Assembly (NCBI RefSeq): GCF_011605345.1
Contig: NZ_JAAOXM010000011.1
Span: 62,001-126,000 of the forward strand
Source: Burkholderia sp. D-99
Lineage (GTDB): Bacteria > Pseudomonadota > Gammaproteobacteria > Burkholderiales > Burkholderiaceae
Length of the DNA: 64,000 nt
Direction of reading: 5' to 3'
Shown one piece after another: positions 8,376 to 18,458 of this stretch. Every line of letters starts with the position of its first letter. Within the stretch, counting starts at the first letter, position 1. Under the pieces are notes generated by a model, which had not been told where the DNA came from, made no database searches, and was given only the letters and a program-made list of their open reading frames with translations. Position numbers and translations under genes: made by a program.

Positions 8376-9392
8376 TCAAGCAGAAACGGCTTCGGCAGCA
8401 CCGGCGAACAGTTGCGGGTGATGGACGAAATGGCAGGGCACGCCGTCCGAGAACACCAGCACCGAATTGCGCTCGTCGACCTCGGAGCGCTTCTTCAGCA
8501 CGATACGGTTGTTCTCGCGCACCGCCACCGAATGCCACGGCGTGAGCCACACGTCGTCGCAGTCGACGAGGCGGATGCCGATCTTCTTCGACATGCGGAA
8601 CTGCGGATGAATGGACAGTCGCAGACTGTTCGGAAACGCGTCCTCGATCAGCCGGCTCCACGCATTGCTGCGCTGGATCACGCGATACGCGTTGCAGCGG
8701 CTCATTTTCTGGATCGCGGTGTTGCTCCACGTCCGGAACCGCTCGATGCCGAGCGAATCTTCATACAGGAAACGCGTGATGCCGCGATACATCGCGCTCA
8801 TCGCCGGATCGTCCTGGCATTGCCGCCGGATCCGTTCGACCGGATCGCTGTATGCGATCAGCAACTCCTCGCGTTTCGACGTGAGGTCGTCGAGATAGCC
8901 GAAGTGACCTTTCAGGTCGAAGAACTCGAAGCTGCCTTCGAAATGGACGGCCGCATGCTCTTCGAGGCTCTTCAGGTATTGCGCGACTTCATCGTCGCCA
9001 ATGCTGACGACGTCCGAGAAACAGTAGCCGTCCGAGCAGATGACGAACTTGACGCCCGGCTTGTAGATCTTGCCGATACGCGTGCACAACGCGGCCAGGT
9101 TCTTCAGCGCGTGCTTCTCCGCGAGATCGGGCAACACACCGAGCGTCTTCATCCGGTTCGGCGACTTGCCCGGAAACGCGGGCAGGATCAGCCTGACCTG
9201 CCGATCGCTCGCAACGATGGGCAGGATCGCCTCGACATGCCAGTCCATCTCGGCTTCGACGTCGCCGGGTCGACCGTCTTCCGTCGGATGCAGCTTGCGA
9301 AGCTTGAACACTTCGCGCACGATCGCACGGGCGATCGATAGCGCGTCGCACTCCACCGCGCGTGCTTGGGTCTCGTATAGATCGCACGACAT
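8376..9392 (-). CDS. Isocyanide synthase (PvcA/DIT1 family), stand-alone
   Basis: 338-aa single-domain isocyanide synthase homologue, first gene of the three-gene unit, with GAGAGG nine bases before ATG. It keeps the family core LPAFPGKSPNR..TLGVLPDLAE and the later SKKIGIRLVD strand. It is clearly divergent from the synthase domain of the fusion at 6069-7808. Two paralogues in one operon suggest either two different amino-acid substrates or a di-isonitrile product. Alternatively one copy may be structural. No NRPS, P450 or glycosyltransferase is adjacent. Confidence 0.87.
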   Translation of the reverse strand: MSCDLYETQARAVECDALSIARAIVREVFKLRKLHPTEDGRPGDVEAEMDWHVEAILPIVASDRQVRLILPAFPGKSPNRMKTLGVLPDLAEKHALKNLAALCTRIGKIYKPGVKFVICSDGYCFSDVVSIGDDEVAQYLKSLEEHAAVHFEGSFEFFDLKGHFGYLDDLTSKREELLIAYSDPVERIRRQCQDDPAMSAMYRGITRFLYEDSLGIERFRTWSNTAIQKMSRCNAYRVIQRSNAWSRLIEDAFPNSLRLSIHPQFRMSKKIGIRLVDCDDVWLTPWHSVAVRENNRIVLKKRSEVDERNSVLVFSDGVPCHFVHHPQLFAGAAEAVSA

Positions 9393-9905
9393 TTCGGCCC
9401 TCTCGTGAATGGCTGAGGATGTGCTTTTCCCGGCATCGGCAGGCGGTCGCGCAACCGCTGCACTCCTCGTAATTTTTGAAATCGCGCTGGCACTGGCACG
9501 ATCGATCGGCCTGACGCGGCGCGTCCTGGCGTGCGGGACGCGATATAAGCGAATTCGTCAATCAAACGCCGGGGAAATTACAAAGCAAACGCTTCCCGCG
9601 CGATAGCTGTCCTTTCGGGCAGGATTTGTCAAAAGGAAACGTGCTACTGAGCACGATTGTTCCCGCCCGGCGCGACGCGCAAGCGTCGATCGCGCCGGAC
9701 GGTCGATGGGAGACGATCAGGGAGATCGGGACGGGTCGTCAGCCGGCGGCGCACCGGCAGTGCGCGGCAGGGTTCAGGAACGGCGGGACGCACGACAGGA
9801 TGGCGACGGCACGGCTATCCGCGCGCGGTACCGACGCGCTACGCGCCAGGGCGGCGCCGGACATTCGGTCATCCGGAATCGCGCCCGCACCTGCACACCG
9901 CAAGC
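9393..9905. other. Promoter region of isocyanide cluster, no gene seen
   Basis: 513 bp without a convincing gene. The half nearest the cluster is less G+C-rich than its neighbours and probably holds the minus-strand promoter; TTGACA is readable on the minus strand near 9628-9633, with only a weak -10. A short perfect hairpin, CGTGCT-ACTG-AGCACG, lies at 9641-9656. The rest (about 9660-9905) is ordinary high-G+C sequence after the MFS gene. Confidence 0.5.
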
Positions 9906-11096
9906 TCAAGCGGCCCGCGGCGCCGGAAACGCATGCCGGCGAGCACGCCACGCGCCGACCCACGCGGCCGCCAGCAACGCGACGAGCACCCACGGAATCG
10001 CGCCGGCGCCCGTTGCGCCGAGCAGCATCCCGCCCGCGATGCCGCCGCCCGCGATCGCGAGGTTCCACACCGTCACGAGCATCGACTGCGCGACATCGGC
10101 CGCCTCCCCCGCCGCGTTCGCGGTGGCCGTCTGGAACAGCGTCGGCGCGCCGCCGAACGCGAGCCCCCACAGCGCGACGCCCGCATACACGATCACCATG
10201 CCGGAACCGGCGCCGAGCATCGCCGCCGCGAGGGCGAACATCGCGATGCTGGCGAGCGTCAGGCGTCGCTGCGCGGCGCCGATCCACGCGCCCGTCAGCG
10301 CGATGCCGACCAGCGACGCGATACCGAACACGAGCAGCACCGCATCGACCTGAGCGCCCATCCGCACGCCCGCAAGAAACGGCGCGACGTACGTGTACAG
10401 CATGTTGTGCGCCAGCACGTACGCGAACATCACGGTCAGCACCGGCCGCACGCCGGGCAGCGTCATCACGCCGAGCACCGGCTCGCGCCCGCCGGCCTGC
10501 TGCCCCGGATAATCGGGCACACGCCAACGGATCCAGCCGATCAGCACGAGTGCCGCGAGCGTGATGCCCGCGAACGCGACGCGCCACCCGAGCGCCGCAC
10601 CGAGTGCGGTGCCGGCCGGAATGCCGATCGACATCGCGACCGCGATCGCACGGCCACGCAGCGACGCATCGACCATCCGGCTCGCGTAGCCGGCCAGCAG
10701 CGCCCACAGCAGCCCGGCCGCCATCCCGGCGACGAAGCGCGCGGCGAGCGTGAGCGCGTAGTACGGCGACACGGCCGTCAGCGCATTCGATACGACGAAG
10801 CCGGCCAAGGCTGCGAGCAGCAGGCTGCGCCGGCGCATCGCGCGCGTCGCGGCGACGAGCGGAATCGCCGCGACGATCGAGCCGAGCGCATACACGGTCA
10901 CGAGCTGGCCGATCAGCGCCTCGGTCACGCGCAGGTCGGCGCTCATCAGCGGCAGCAGGCCGGCCGGCAACGCCTCGGTGAGAATCGTGATGAACCCGGC
11001 CATCGCGAGCGCCAGCAGGTTCGCGACCGGCAGGCGCGCGCCGGCCTGCACCGGTCGAACGGCCAGTTCGTCATCGATCGACGTGCAGTCGCTCAT
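9906..11096 (-). CDS. MFS transporter (AraJ/PbuE-like drug exporter)
   Basis: 396-aa major facilitator with about 12 hydrophobic segments. After a short polar N-terminus the first helix reads LLALAMAGFITILTEALPAG, typical of the 12-TM sugar/drug exporter group. The MFS loop appears as ATRAMRRRSLL. ATG 11096 overlaps the esterase stop by ATGA, so the upstream in-frame extension is rejected. It probably exports a small molecule handled with the esterase; the isocyanide product made downstream is also possible, but 513 bp separate the two units. Confidence 0.88.
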   Translation of the reverse strand: MSDCTSIDDELAVRPVQAGARLPVANLLALAMAGFITILTEALPAGLLPLMSADLRVTEALIGQLVTVYALGSIVAAIPLVAATRAMRRRSLLLAALAGFVVSNALTAVSPYYALTLAARFVAGMAAGLLWALLAGYASRMVDASLRGRAIAVAMSIGIPAGTALGAALGWRVAFAGITLAALVLIGWIRWRVPDYPGQQAGGREPVLGVMTLPGVRPVLTVMFAYVLAHNMLYTYVAPFLAGVRMGAQVDAVLLVFGIASLVGIALTGAWIGAAQRRLTLASIAMFALAAAMLGAGSGMVIVYAGVALWGLAFGGAPTLFQTATANAAGEAADVAQSMLVTVWNLAIAGGGIAGGMLLGATGAGAIPWVLVALLAAAWVGAWRARRHAFPAPRAA

Positions 11097-12289
11097 GCCG
11101 CGCTCCCGGTTTCGACGCCGTAGACCGCATCGCGCACCGCGGTCACGATCCGCCCGTCGAGGCCCGCGTACAGCGTGTTGGTCAGCGCGACGACCGTCAG
11201 CCCCGCCGCGCGGTCGACGAACCACGTGTGCCCGTACGCGCCGCCCCCGCGCCAGGTGCCGACCGTCTCCGGCGACTGCGCGGCCACCGGATCGCGCAGC
11301 ACCGAAAAGCCGAGCCCGAACCCGAAACCGGGGGCATCCCGCAGTTCGCTCGCCCCCGGCTGGACGCGCGCCATCTCGTCGGCCCATGCGCGTTCGAGCC
11401 AGCCGTCGCGGCCCGTGCGCAGCGCGTCGAGCAGCGTCACGCAATCGCGCGCGGTGCCGACCATTCCCGCGCCGCCCGACGGCCACGCATCGGCATCGAA
11501 CACGCGCGCCGGCTCGAAGCGGATGCCGATCGTGCCGTCGAACACCGGCACGAGATCGACGTCCGCCATCCGGCGCGGGGCGCCCGGCGTGCTCACGTAA
11601 GGCGTCGCGAAGCGGGCGGCGTCGTGCGCGACGAACGCGGTGTCGGTCATCCCGAGCGGGGTCGTGACGAGCGCGGCCACCGCGTCGGCGAGCGGCCGCC
11701 CGTCGACCGCCTCGATCAGCGCGCCGACCACGTCGATCGCGAGTGAATAGCCCCATGACGTGCCCGGCGCGAACTGCAGCGGCACGGTGGCAATGCGCCG
11801 CAGGTTCTCGGCGAGCGAGAGACCCGAGCGATCCATGCCGTCCGACACGCCGGCGCGCGCATACGGGCCGTCGCCGTCCGCTTCGAGGAAGCGGTAGCCG
11901 AGTCCGGCCGTATGCGACAGCAGATGACGCAACGTGATGACGGCAGGCGTGCCGTCGGTCAACGTCGGGCGGAACCCGGGCAACGCGCGAACGACCGGTT
12001 CGTCGAGCGCGATGCGCCCCGCCGCGACCAGCCGCATCGCGGCGGCCGCCACGACCGGCTTCGTGACCGACGACAGGCGGAACAGCGCGTCGTCCCGCAT
12101 CGGCGTGCCGGCTTCGCGATCGGCAAGGCCGACGGCGCGTGCGTAGCGCAGCTCGCCGTCCTGCGCGACCAGCACGACCGCGCCGACGATGCGCTCGTCG
12201 GCGAGCGCGCGATCGAGCGCGTGGTCGAGCCGGTGGCGCAACGCGACGTCCGGTTCCAGGCGCAAAGCGGTGACAGGCAGGGATGACAT
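11093..12289 (-). CDS. Family VIII carboxylesterase (EstB-like, beta-lactamase fold)
   Basis: 398-aa serine hydrolase of the class C beta-lactamase/penicillin-binding fold. The nucleophile motif is SSVTK (S-x-x-K); the tyrosine motif is YSL rather than the YAN of true AmpC; and HTWFVDRA replaces the KTG box. These match EstB of Burkholderia gladioli, an esterase that does not act as a beta-lactamase. There is no clear signal peptide, so it is likely cytoplasmic. ATG 12289 has GAGAGG upstream; longer in-frame starts at 12322 and 12391 lack this. It is co-transcribed with the MFS gene. Confidence 0.85.
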   Translation of the reverse strand: MSSLPVTALRLEPDVALRHRLDHALDRALADERIVGAVVLVAQDGELRYARAVGLADREAGTPMRDDALFRLSSVTKPVVAAAAMRLVAAGRIALDEPVVRALPGFRPTLTDGTPAVITLRHLLSHTAGLGYRFLEADGDGPYARAGVSDGMDRSGLSLAENLRRIATVPLQFAPGTSWGYSLAIDVVGALIEAVDGRPLADAVAALVTTPLGMTDTAFVAHDAARFATPYVSTPGAPRRMADVDLVPVFDGTIGIRFEPARVFDADAWPSGGAGMVGTARDCVTLLDALRTGRDGWLERAWADEMARVQPGASELRDAPGFGFGLGFSVLRDPVAAQSPETVGTWRGGGAYGHTWFVDRAAGLTVVALTNTLYAGLDGRIVTAVRDAVYGVETGSAA

Positions 12290-12403
12290 GACGTGACCTC
12301 TCAACAATGAACGAGCGCTCATCGTAGGGAGCCGACGCAAGAAGAAAAACCGGGGTAGAGTTCCGGACAATCCGGACGCTGGCGTCCGCAATCGGAAACT
12401 CGC

Positions 12404-13288
12404 ATGGAAAACCTCGGCGGCTTCGTCGTGTTCGTTCAGGTCGCGGAAACGCGCAGTTTCGTCGCGGCCGGCCGTGCGCTCGGGCTATCGGCCTCGGCGA
12501 TCGGCAAACGCATCGCGCGGCTCGAGGCGCGCCTGAACGTGCGGCTCTTTCACCGCAGCACGCGCAGCATCACACTGACCGCCGAAGGCACACGCTTTCT
12601 CGAACGGTGCCGGCGCGTGATCGCCGAGCTCGACGCAGCCGAGCAGGAACTGACGCACAGCGCCGAAGCGCCGCGCGGGCGCTTGCGCGTGAGCCTGCCG
12701 ACGATCGGCACGCTGCTGCTGCCGGTACTCGCCGATTTCATGGCCGCGTATCCGGAGATCGAGCTCGACATCGATTTCAGCGACCGGCTCGTCGACGTCG
12801 TCGACGAAGGGTTCGACGCGGTGCTGCGCACCGGCCAGCCGTCGGATTCACGGCTGTCGTCGCGGCTGCTCGGCCACTTCCGCCAGCACCTCGTGGCGTC
12901 CCCCGGCTATCTCGACCGGCACGGCACGCCACGCACGCCGGCCGATCTCGCGCAGCACCGCTGCCTGCACTACCGTTTCCCGACCAGCGGCAAGCTCGAA
13001 ACCTGGCCGCTGCGCGTGCCACGCGCGGGCATGCCGCCCGAGGTGCCGGTCACAATGGTCAGCAACAGCGCGGAAGCGCGCCTGTGCTTCGCGCTGCGCG
13101 GGCTCGGCATCGCGTGCCTGCCCATCTTCTTCGTGCGCGAGGCGCTCGAGGACGGCACGCTGCGCGCAGTGCTCGACGAACACGTCGCGAGCTGCACGCC
13201 GGCCTACGTGCTGTGGCCGTCGGGCCGCCACCCGACGCCAAAACTGCGCGCGTTCGTCGATTACATGGCCACGCACCTGCCGCTGTGA
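12404..13288 (+). CDS. LysR-family transcriptional regulator
   Basis: 294-aa LysR regulator. The N-terminal winged HTH reads FVAAGRALGLSASAIGKRIARLE, followed by the linker helix and a C-terminal periplasmic-binding-like effector domain (from ~residue 90). It is divergent from the EstB-like esterase with a 114-bp shared promoter region, so it most likely controls esterase-MFS expression. It ends 13 bp from the polyol ATPase stop, in convergent orientation, and there is no sign that it controls that operon. Confidence 0.92.
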   Translation: MENLGGFVVFVQVAETRSFVAAGRALGLSASAIGKRIARLEARLNVRLFHRSTRSITLTAEGTRFLERCRRVIAELDAAEQELTHSAEAPRGRLRVSLPTIGTLLLPVLADFMAAYPEIELDIDFSDRLVDVVDEGFDAVLRTGQPSDSRLSSRLLGHFRQHLVASPGYLDRHGTPRTPADLAQHRCLHYRFPTSGKLETWPLRVPRAGMPPEVPVTMVSNSAEARLCFALRGLGIACLPIFFVREALEDGTLRAVLDEHVASCTPAYVLWPSGRHPTPKLRAFVDYMATHLPL

Positions 13289-13301
13289 CCGCGGCCGGCC
13301 G

Positions 13302-14411
<1,110 letters not shown>

Positions 14412-14473
14412 GATCTGTCTCCGTTCGTTCGTGATGCGCCGCGCGGTACGCGGCGCGCAATCATTCGGGGTTG

Positions 14474-15157
14474 CTAGTTCGGCAGCACCGCGCCGGTCGC
14501 CTGCCAGCGCGCGACGTAGCCAGGCAGCTCGTGCATGTCGTCGAATACGTGGCGCGCACCGATCCCGCGCAGCGCGTCGATCTGCGCGGCCGATGCATGC
14601 CCGCCACCGACGAAGCCGAGCACGGTCATGCCGGCCGCGGCCGCCGCGGTGATGCCGGTCACGCTGTCCTCGACGACGAGGCACTGGGCGGGCGCGACGC
14701 CGAGCGTGCGCGCGGCCGCGAGATACACGTCGGGCGCGGGCTTCGGCCGCGCGACGGCATCCGCGCAGAACAGCCGGTCGCCGAAGAAGCGCGCGAGGCC
14801 CGTGCGTGCCAGTGCCGCCTCGACGTACGCTCGGTAGCTGTTGCTCGCGCAAGCCGTCGTCAATTCAATCGCGTCCAGCGCCGCATCGATGCCGTCGACC
14901 ATCGGCGCATTCACGGCCGCCGCCTCGACCGCGCGTCTGATCGCGTCGACATCGTCGGCCGACAAAGTCCGCCCGACGGCCTCGCCCGCGCCGGCCAGCA
15001 CCCGCTCGATGCGCAGCCCGAGCAACGGCATCACGGCCGGCCGCGCATCGACGCCGGGCCAGCGGCCGTCGAGTTCTCGCACGATCACGTCGGCCGCCAC
15101 GGCCTCGCTGTCGATCAGCACGCCGTCGCAATCGCAGATCAGGACGTTCGCTGTCAT
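14474..15157 (-). CDS. HAD-family sugar-phosphate phosphatase
   Basis: 227-aa HAD hydrolase of the beta-phosphoglucomutase/YfbT-like subgroup. Motif I is CDCDGVLIDSE (DxDG), motif II lies at CASNSYR, the Lys at RPKPAPD, and motif III at VEDSVTGI. It should remove phosphate from a small sugar or polyol phosphate. The start overlaps the permease stop by ATGA. A phosphatase inside a polyol uptake operon may relieve toxic sugar-phosphate build-up or make a pathway intermediate; the exact substrate is not readable. Confidence 0.85.
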   Translation of the reverse strand: MTANVLICDCDGVLIDSEAVAADVIVRELDGRWPGVDARPAVMPLLGLRIERVLAGAGEAVGRTLSADDVDAIRRAVEAAAVNAPMVDGIDAALDAIELTTACASNSYRAYVEAALARTGLARFFGDRLFCADAVARPKPAPDVYLAAARTLGVAPAQCLVVEDSVTGITAAAAAGMTVLGFVGGGHASAAQIDALRGIGARHVFDDMHELPGYVARWQATGAVLPN

Positions 15158-16005
15158 TTGACGGCCCCGAACGTGAGCCCGCGCACGAGCTGCTTCTGCG
15201 ACAGCCATCCGACGATCAGGATCGGCGCGACCGCCAGCAGGGAAGCTGCGGACAGCTTCGCCCAGAACAATCCTTCGGGGCTCGAGTACGACGCGATGAA
15301 TACGGTGAGCGGCGCCGCGTTCGAGCTCGACAGATTGATGCTCCAGAATGCTTCGTTCCACGACAGGATCACGAGCAGCAGCGCGGTGGACGCGAGCCCC
15401 GGCAACGCCATCGGCATCAGCAGGTAGACGATCTCCTGCCACGTCGATGCGCCGTCGATGCGCCCGGCTTCGAGGATGTCCTTCGGGATCTCGTTGAAGT
15501 ACGTGAAGGTCATCCACACCGCGATCGGCAGGTTGATCAGCGTGTAGACGATCACGAGGCCCGACACGGTGTCGAGCAGCCCCGCGTTCTTCCACAGCAG
15601 GTAGATCGGCACGAGCACGCCGACCGACGGCATCATCTTCGTCGACAGCATCCACAGCAGCACCTTCTGCGTGCGGTGATTCGGGAAGAACGCCATCGCG
15701 TACGCGGCCGGCACCGCGAACAGCAGCGAGATCACCGTGACGCCCGCCGAGATCAGCACCGAATTCCATGCGAACGCGAAGTAGTTGCTGCGCGCGAATA
15801 CCTCGCGGAAGCTGTCGAGCGTCGGCATGAAGAACAGCGTCGACGCATACGCCTGCTGTTCGGTCTTGAACGCGGTGATCGCCATCCAGAAGATCGGGAA
15901 GAACAGCAGGAGCGCGATCAGCCACGCGAGCGTGCCGGGCAGCGCGCGCCGCACGAGGTCGAACACGGCCGGCACGCGCCGGCCTTCGAAGGTCAGGTCG
16001 CTCAT
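15154..16005 (-). CDS. Polyol ABC transporter permease (MalG type)
   Basis: 283-aa inner-membrane permease with six predicted helices. The cytoplasmic EAA loop reads EAGRIDGASTWQEI, with PMALPGLAS after it, as in carbohydrate uptake CUT1 systems (SmoG/MtlG). It pairs with the permease at 16002-16949, which it overlaps by ATGA. Confidence 0.93.
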   Translation of the reverse strand: MSDLTFEGRRVPAVFDLVRRALPGTLAWLIALLLFFPIFWMAITAFKTEQQAYASTLFFMPTLDSFREVFARSNYFAFAWNSVLISAGVTVISLLFAVPAAYAMAFFPNHRTQKVLLWMLSTKMMPSVGVLVPIYLLWKNAGLLDTVSGLVIVYTLINLPIAVWMTFTYFNEIPKDILEAGRIDGASTWQEIVYLLMPMALPGLASTALLLVILSWNEAFWSINLSSSNAAPLTVFIASYSSPEGLFWAKLSAASLLAVAPILIVGWLSQKQLVRGLTFGAVK

Positions 16006-16949
16006 TTCTCGTACTCTCCCTTCAGGTTGCGCGCGAGCATCCGCACGAGGAAGAACGACACGACGTTCGCGACCACGACGGCGATGATGCCGCCCGCGGA
16101 CGCGAGGCCGACGTCGAACTGCTGCAGGCCGAGCGCGTAGATCAGGTACGACAGGTTGGTCGTCGCATTACCCGGGCCGCCGCCGGTCGTCGTGTAGATC
16201 TCCGCGAAGATCGACAGCAGGAAGATCGTCTCCATCATCACGACCACCGCGATCGCGCGCTTCAGGTGCGGCAGCGTGATGTAGAAGAACATCGCGATCG
16301 GGCCCGCGCCGTCGATGCGCGCGGCTTCCTTCTGCTCCTGGTCGAGCGACTGGATTGCGGTGAACAGGATCAGGAACGCGAACGGCAGCCACTGCCACGC
16401 GACGATGATGATCACGGCGGTGAGCGGGTAATCGGCGAACCAGTCGATCGGCGTCATCCCGAGCGCGCGCATCGCGTTCGCGACGAGCCCGTACACCGGG
16501 TGCAGGATCATGTTCTTCCAGATCAGCGCGGATACCGTCGGCATCACGAAGAACGGTGCGATCGCGAGCAGGCGTGCCACGCCCTGCCCGTAGAACTTGC
16601 GGTCGAACAGCACGGACATCAGCACGCCGCCGACCACCGTGATCGCGAGCACCGCGCCGATCAGCACGAGCGTGTGCCAGATCGCGGGCAGGAACGACGG
16701 ATCGGTCGCGAGGAAGCGGTAGTTGTCGAAGCCCGCGAAACCCTTCACGTCCGGGTTCAGCAGGTTGTAGCGCGAGAACGAATACCAGATCGTCATCGCG
16801 AGCGGAATCGACATCCACAGCAGCAGCACCGCGACGGACGGCGACACGAGCCAGCTCGCACCGCCACGCGCAGGGCGCGGCGCGCCAGGCGGCGACGACG
16901 CGTCGCCGACCGACGGCGCGTGGCTCAGGGGAAGACGTAAATGACGCAT
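16002..16949 (-). CDS. Polyol ABC transporter permease (MalF type)
   Basis: 315-aa inner-membrane permease with an EAA loop (EAARIDGAGPIAMFF). ATG 16949 has GGAGGA upstream; the in-frame extension to 17018 is arginine-rich and unlikely. It is related to SmoF/MtlF subunits of sorbitol/mannitol transporters. 113 bp separate it from the binding-protein gene. Confidence 0.92.
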   Translation of the reverse strand: MRHLRLPLSHAPSVGDASSPPGAPRPARGGASWLVSPSVAVLLLWMSIPLAMTIWYSFSRYNLLNPDVKGFAGFDNYRFLATDPSFLPAIWHTLVLIGAVLAITVVGGVLMSVLFDRKFYGQGVARLLAIAPFFVMPTVSALIWKNMILHPVYGLVANAMRALGMTPIDWFADYPLTAVIIIVAWQWLPFAFLILFTAIQSLDQEQKEAARIDGAGPIAMFFYITLPHLKRAIAVVVMMETIFLLSIFAEIYTTTGGGPGNATTNLSYLIYALGLQQFDVGLASAGGIIAVVVANVVSFFLVRMLARNLKGEYEK

Positions 16950-17062
16950 GATCGGCGTTCCTCCGGTTGATGCGCGGGCACGAACGGCCGCCCGCCTTTC
17001 AGCTTCGCCGGCCCGCACCGTCCGCGACGGCGCACGGTGCGGGTTGCACGGCTTCTTGCGCG

Positions 17063-18388
17063 TTACTTCTTGTAGCCGGCCTGCCGTACCGCGCGGTCGG
17101 CGGCGGCCTGCCCGGCAGCGAGCGCCTGGTCGACCGTCATCTGGCCCGCGACCGCACCCGCGATCGACTGGCCGACCACCGTACCGAACGACTGGAATTC
17201 AGGAATCCCCACGTACTGCACGCCCGTGTACGGCACCTTCTTCAGCGACGGATCGTTCGGGTCGGCCGTCTCGATCGCCTTCAGCACGAAGTCCGAGAAC
17301 GGCGCGGCGGCCTTGTACTCGGGGCGCTGATAAGTCGACGTGCGCGTGCCCGGCGGCACCGACGCCCAGCCCTCGTCCTTGCCGGCCATCTCGATGTACT
17401 GCTTCGACGTCGCCCACGCGATGAACTTGCGCGCGGCATCCTGCTGCTTCGACGTCTTCGGCACGGCCAGCGCCCACGCCCACAGCCAGTGCGAACCCTT
17501 CGGCGTGACGGCGACCGGCGCGGGTGCGAAGCCGATCTTGTCGGCCACCTGCGACTGCTGCTTGTTATAGAGCATCCCGGCCGCGACCGTCGCGTCGATC
17601 CACATCGCGCACTTGCCCGATGCGGTGAGCGTCAGGTTCTCGTTGAAGCCGTTCGAGCTCGCTCCCGGCGGGCCGTCCTTCTTCAGCAGGTTCACGTAGA
17701 ACGTGATCGCCTTCTTCCATTCGGGCGACGTGAGCTGCGCGTTCCAGTTCTCGTCGAACCAGCGCCCGCCGAACGTGTTCACCACCGTCGATACGAACGC
17801 CATGTTCTCGCCCCAGCCGGCCTTGCCGCGCAGGCAGATCCCGTAGGTACCCTTCGCCTTGTCGGTGAGCTTGTCCGCGAACTCGGCGATCTGGTCGTAG
17901 GTCGGCTGGTCGGGCATCTTCAGCCCCTTCGCCGCGAACAGGTCCTTGCGGTAGAACGTCATCGAACTCTCGACGTAGAACGGCAGCGCGTACAGCTGGC
18001 CGTTGTACGACAGGCTGTCGCGCGCGGTCTTCACGATGTCGTTCAGGTCGTAGTCGGCGGGCAGGCCCGTCATCGGCGCGAGCCAGCCGCGCTTGCCCCA
18101 CTGCGGCGTCTCGTAGGTGCCGATCGCCATCACGTCGAACTGGCCGCTGCCGGTCGTGATGTCGGTCGTCGCGCGCTGGCGCAGCACGTTTTCCTCGAGG
18201 ATCACCCAGTTCAGCTTGATGTCCGGGTTCGCCTTCTCGAATGCCGGTGACAGCTTCTTCAGCTCGATCATGTCGGGATTGTTCAGCGTCGCGATCGTCA
18301 GCGTGCCGGCGGACGCGGCGCAGGCGGCCGTCGCGAGCGCGGCTCCGGCGCAGCGGCGTGCGGCGGCGGCGAGCATCTTTCGTTGCAT
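17063..18388 (-). CDS. Polyol ABC transporter substrate-binding protein (SmoE-like)
   Basis: 441-aa periplasmic solute-binding protein of the carbohydrate CUT1 class. A Sec signal peptide spans residues ~1-27, ending in a small-residue site before GTLTIATLNNPDM. AGGAGA lies upstream of ATG 18388. Similarity is to sorbitol/mannitol-binding proteins (SmoE/MtlE). With an SDR dehydrogenase, a PfkB kinase and a GatZ protein in the operon, the ligand is likely a hexitol such as galactitol, sorbitol or mannitol. Confidence 0.9.
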   Translation of the reverse strand: MQRKMLAAAARRCAGAALATAACAASAGTLTIATLNNPDMIELKKLSPAFEKANPDIKLNWVILEENVLRQRATTDITTGSGQFDVMAIGTYETPQWGKRGWLAPMTGLPADYDLNDIVKTARDSLSYNGQLYALPFYVESSMTFYRKDLFAAKGLKMPDQPTYDQIAEFADKLTDKAKGTYGICLRGKAGWGENMAFVSTVVNTFGGRWFDENWNAQLTSPEWKKAITFYVNLLKKDGPPGASSNGFNENLTLTASGKCAMWIDATVAAGMLYNKQQSQVADKIGFAPAPVAVTPKGSHWLWAWALAVPKTSKQQDAARKFIAWATSKQYIEMAGKDEGWASVPPGTRTSTYQRPEYKAAAPFSDFVLKAIETADPNDPSLKKVPYTGVQYVGIPEFQSFGTVVGQSIAGAVAGQMTVDQALAAGQAAADRAVRQAGYKK

Positions 18389-18458
18389 GGCATGTCTCCT
18401 GTGTTTGTTCGAAGTGTCGTCTCGGTACTGCGTGTTGCGTCGTTTCCTTCGCGGCCCG

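Noticed and set aside
11097-11756. N-terminal extension of the MFS transporter
   Set aside because: Reads the esterase gene in another frame and is Arg/Gly-rich; ATGA overlap start at 11096 preferred.
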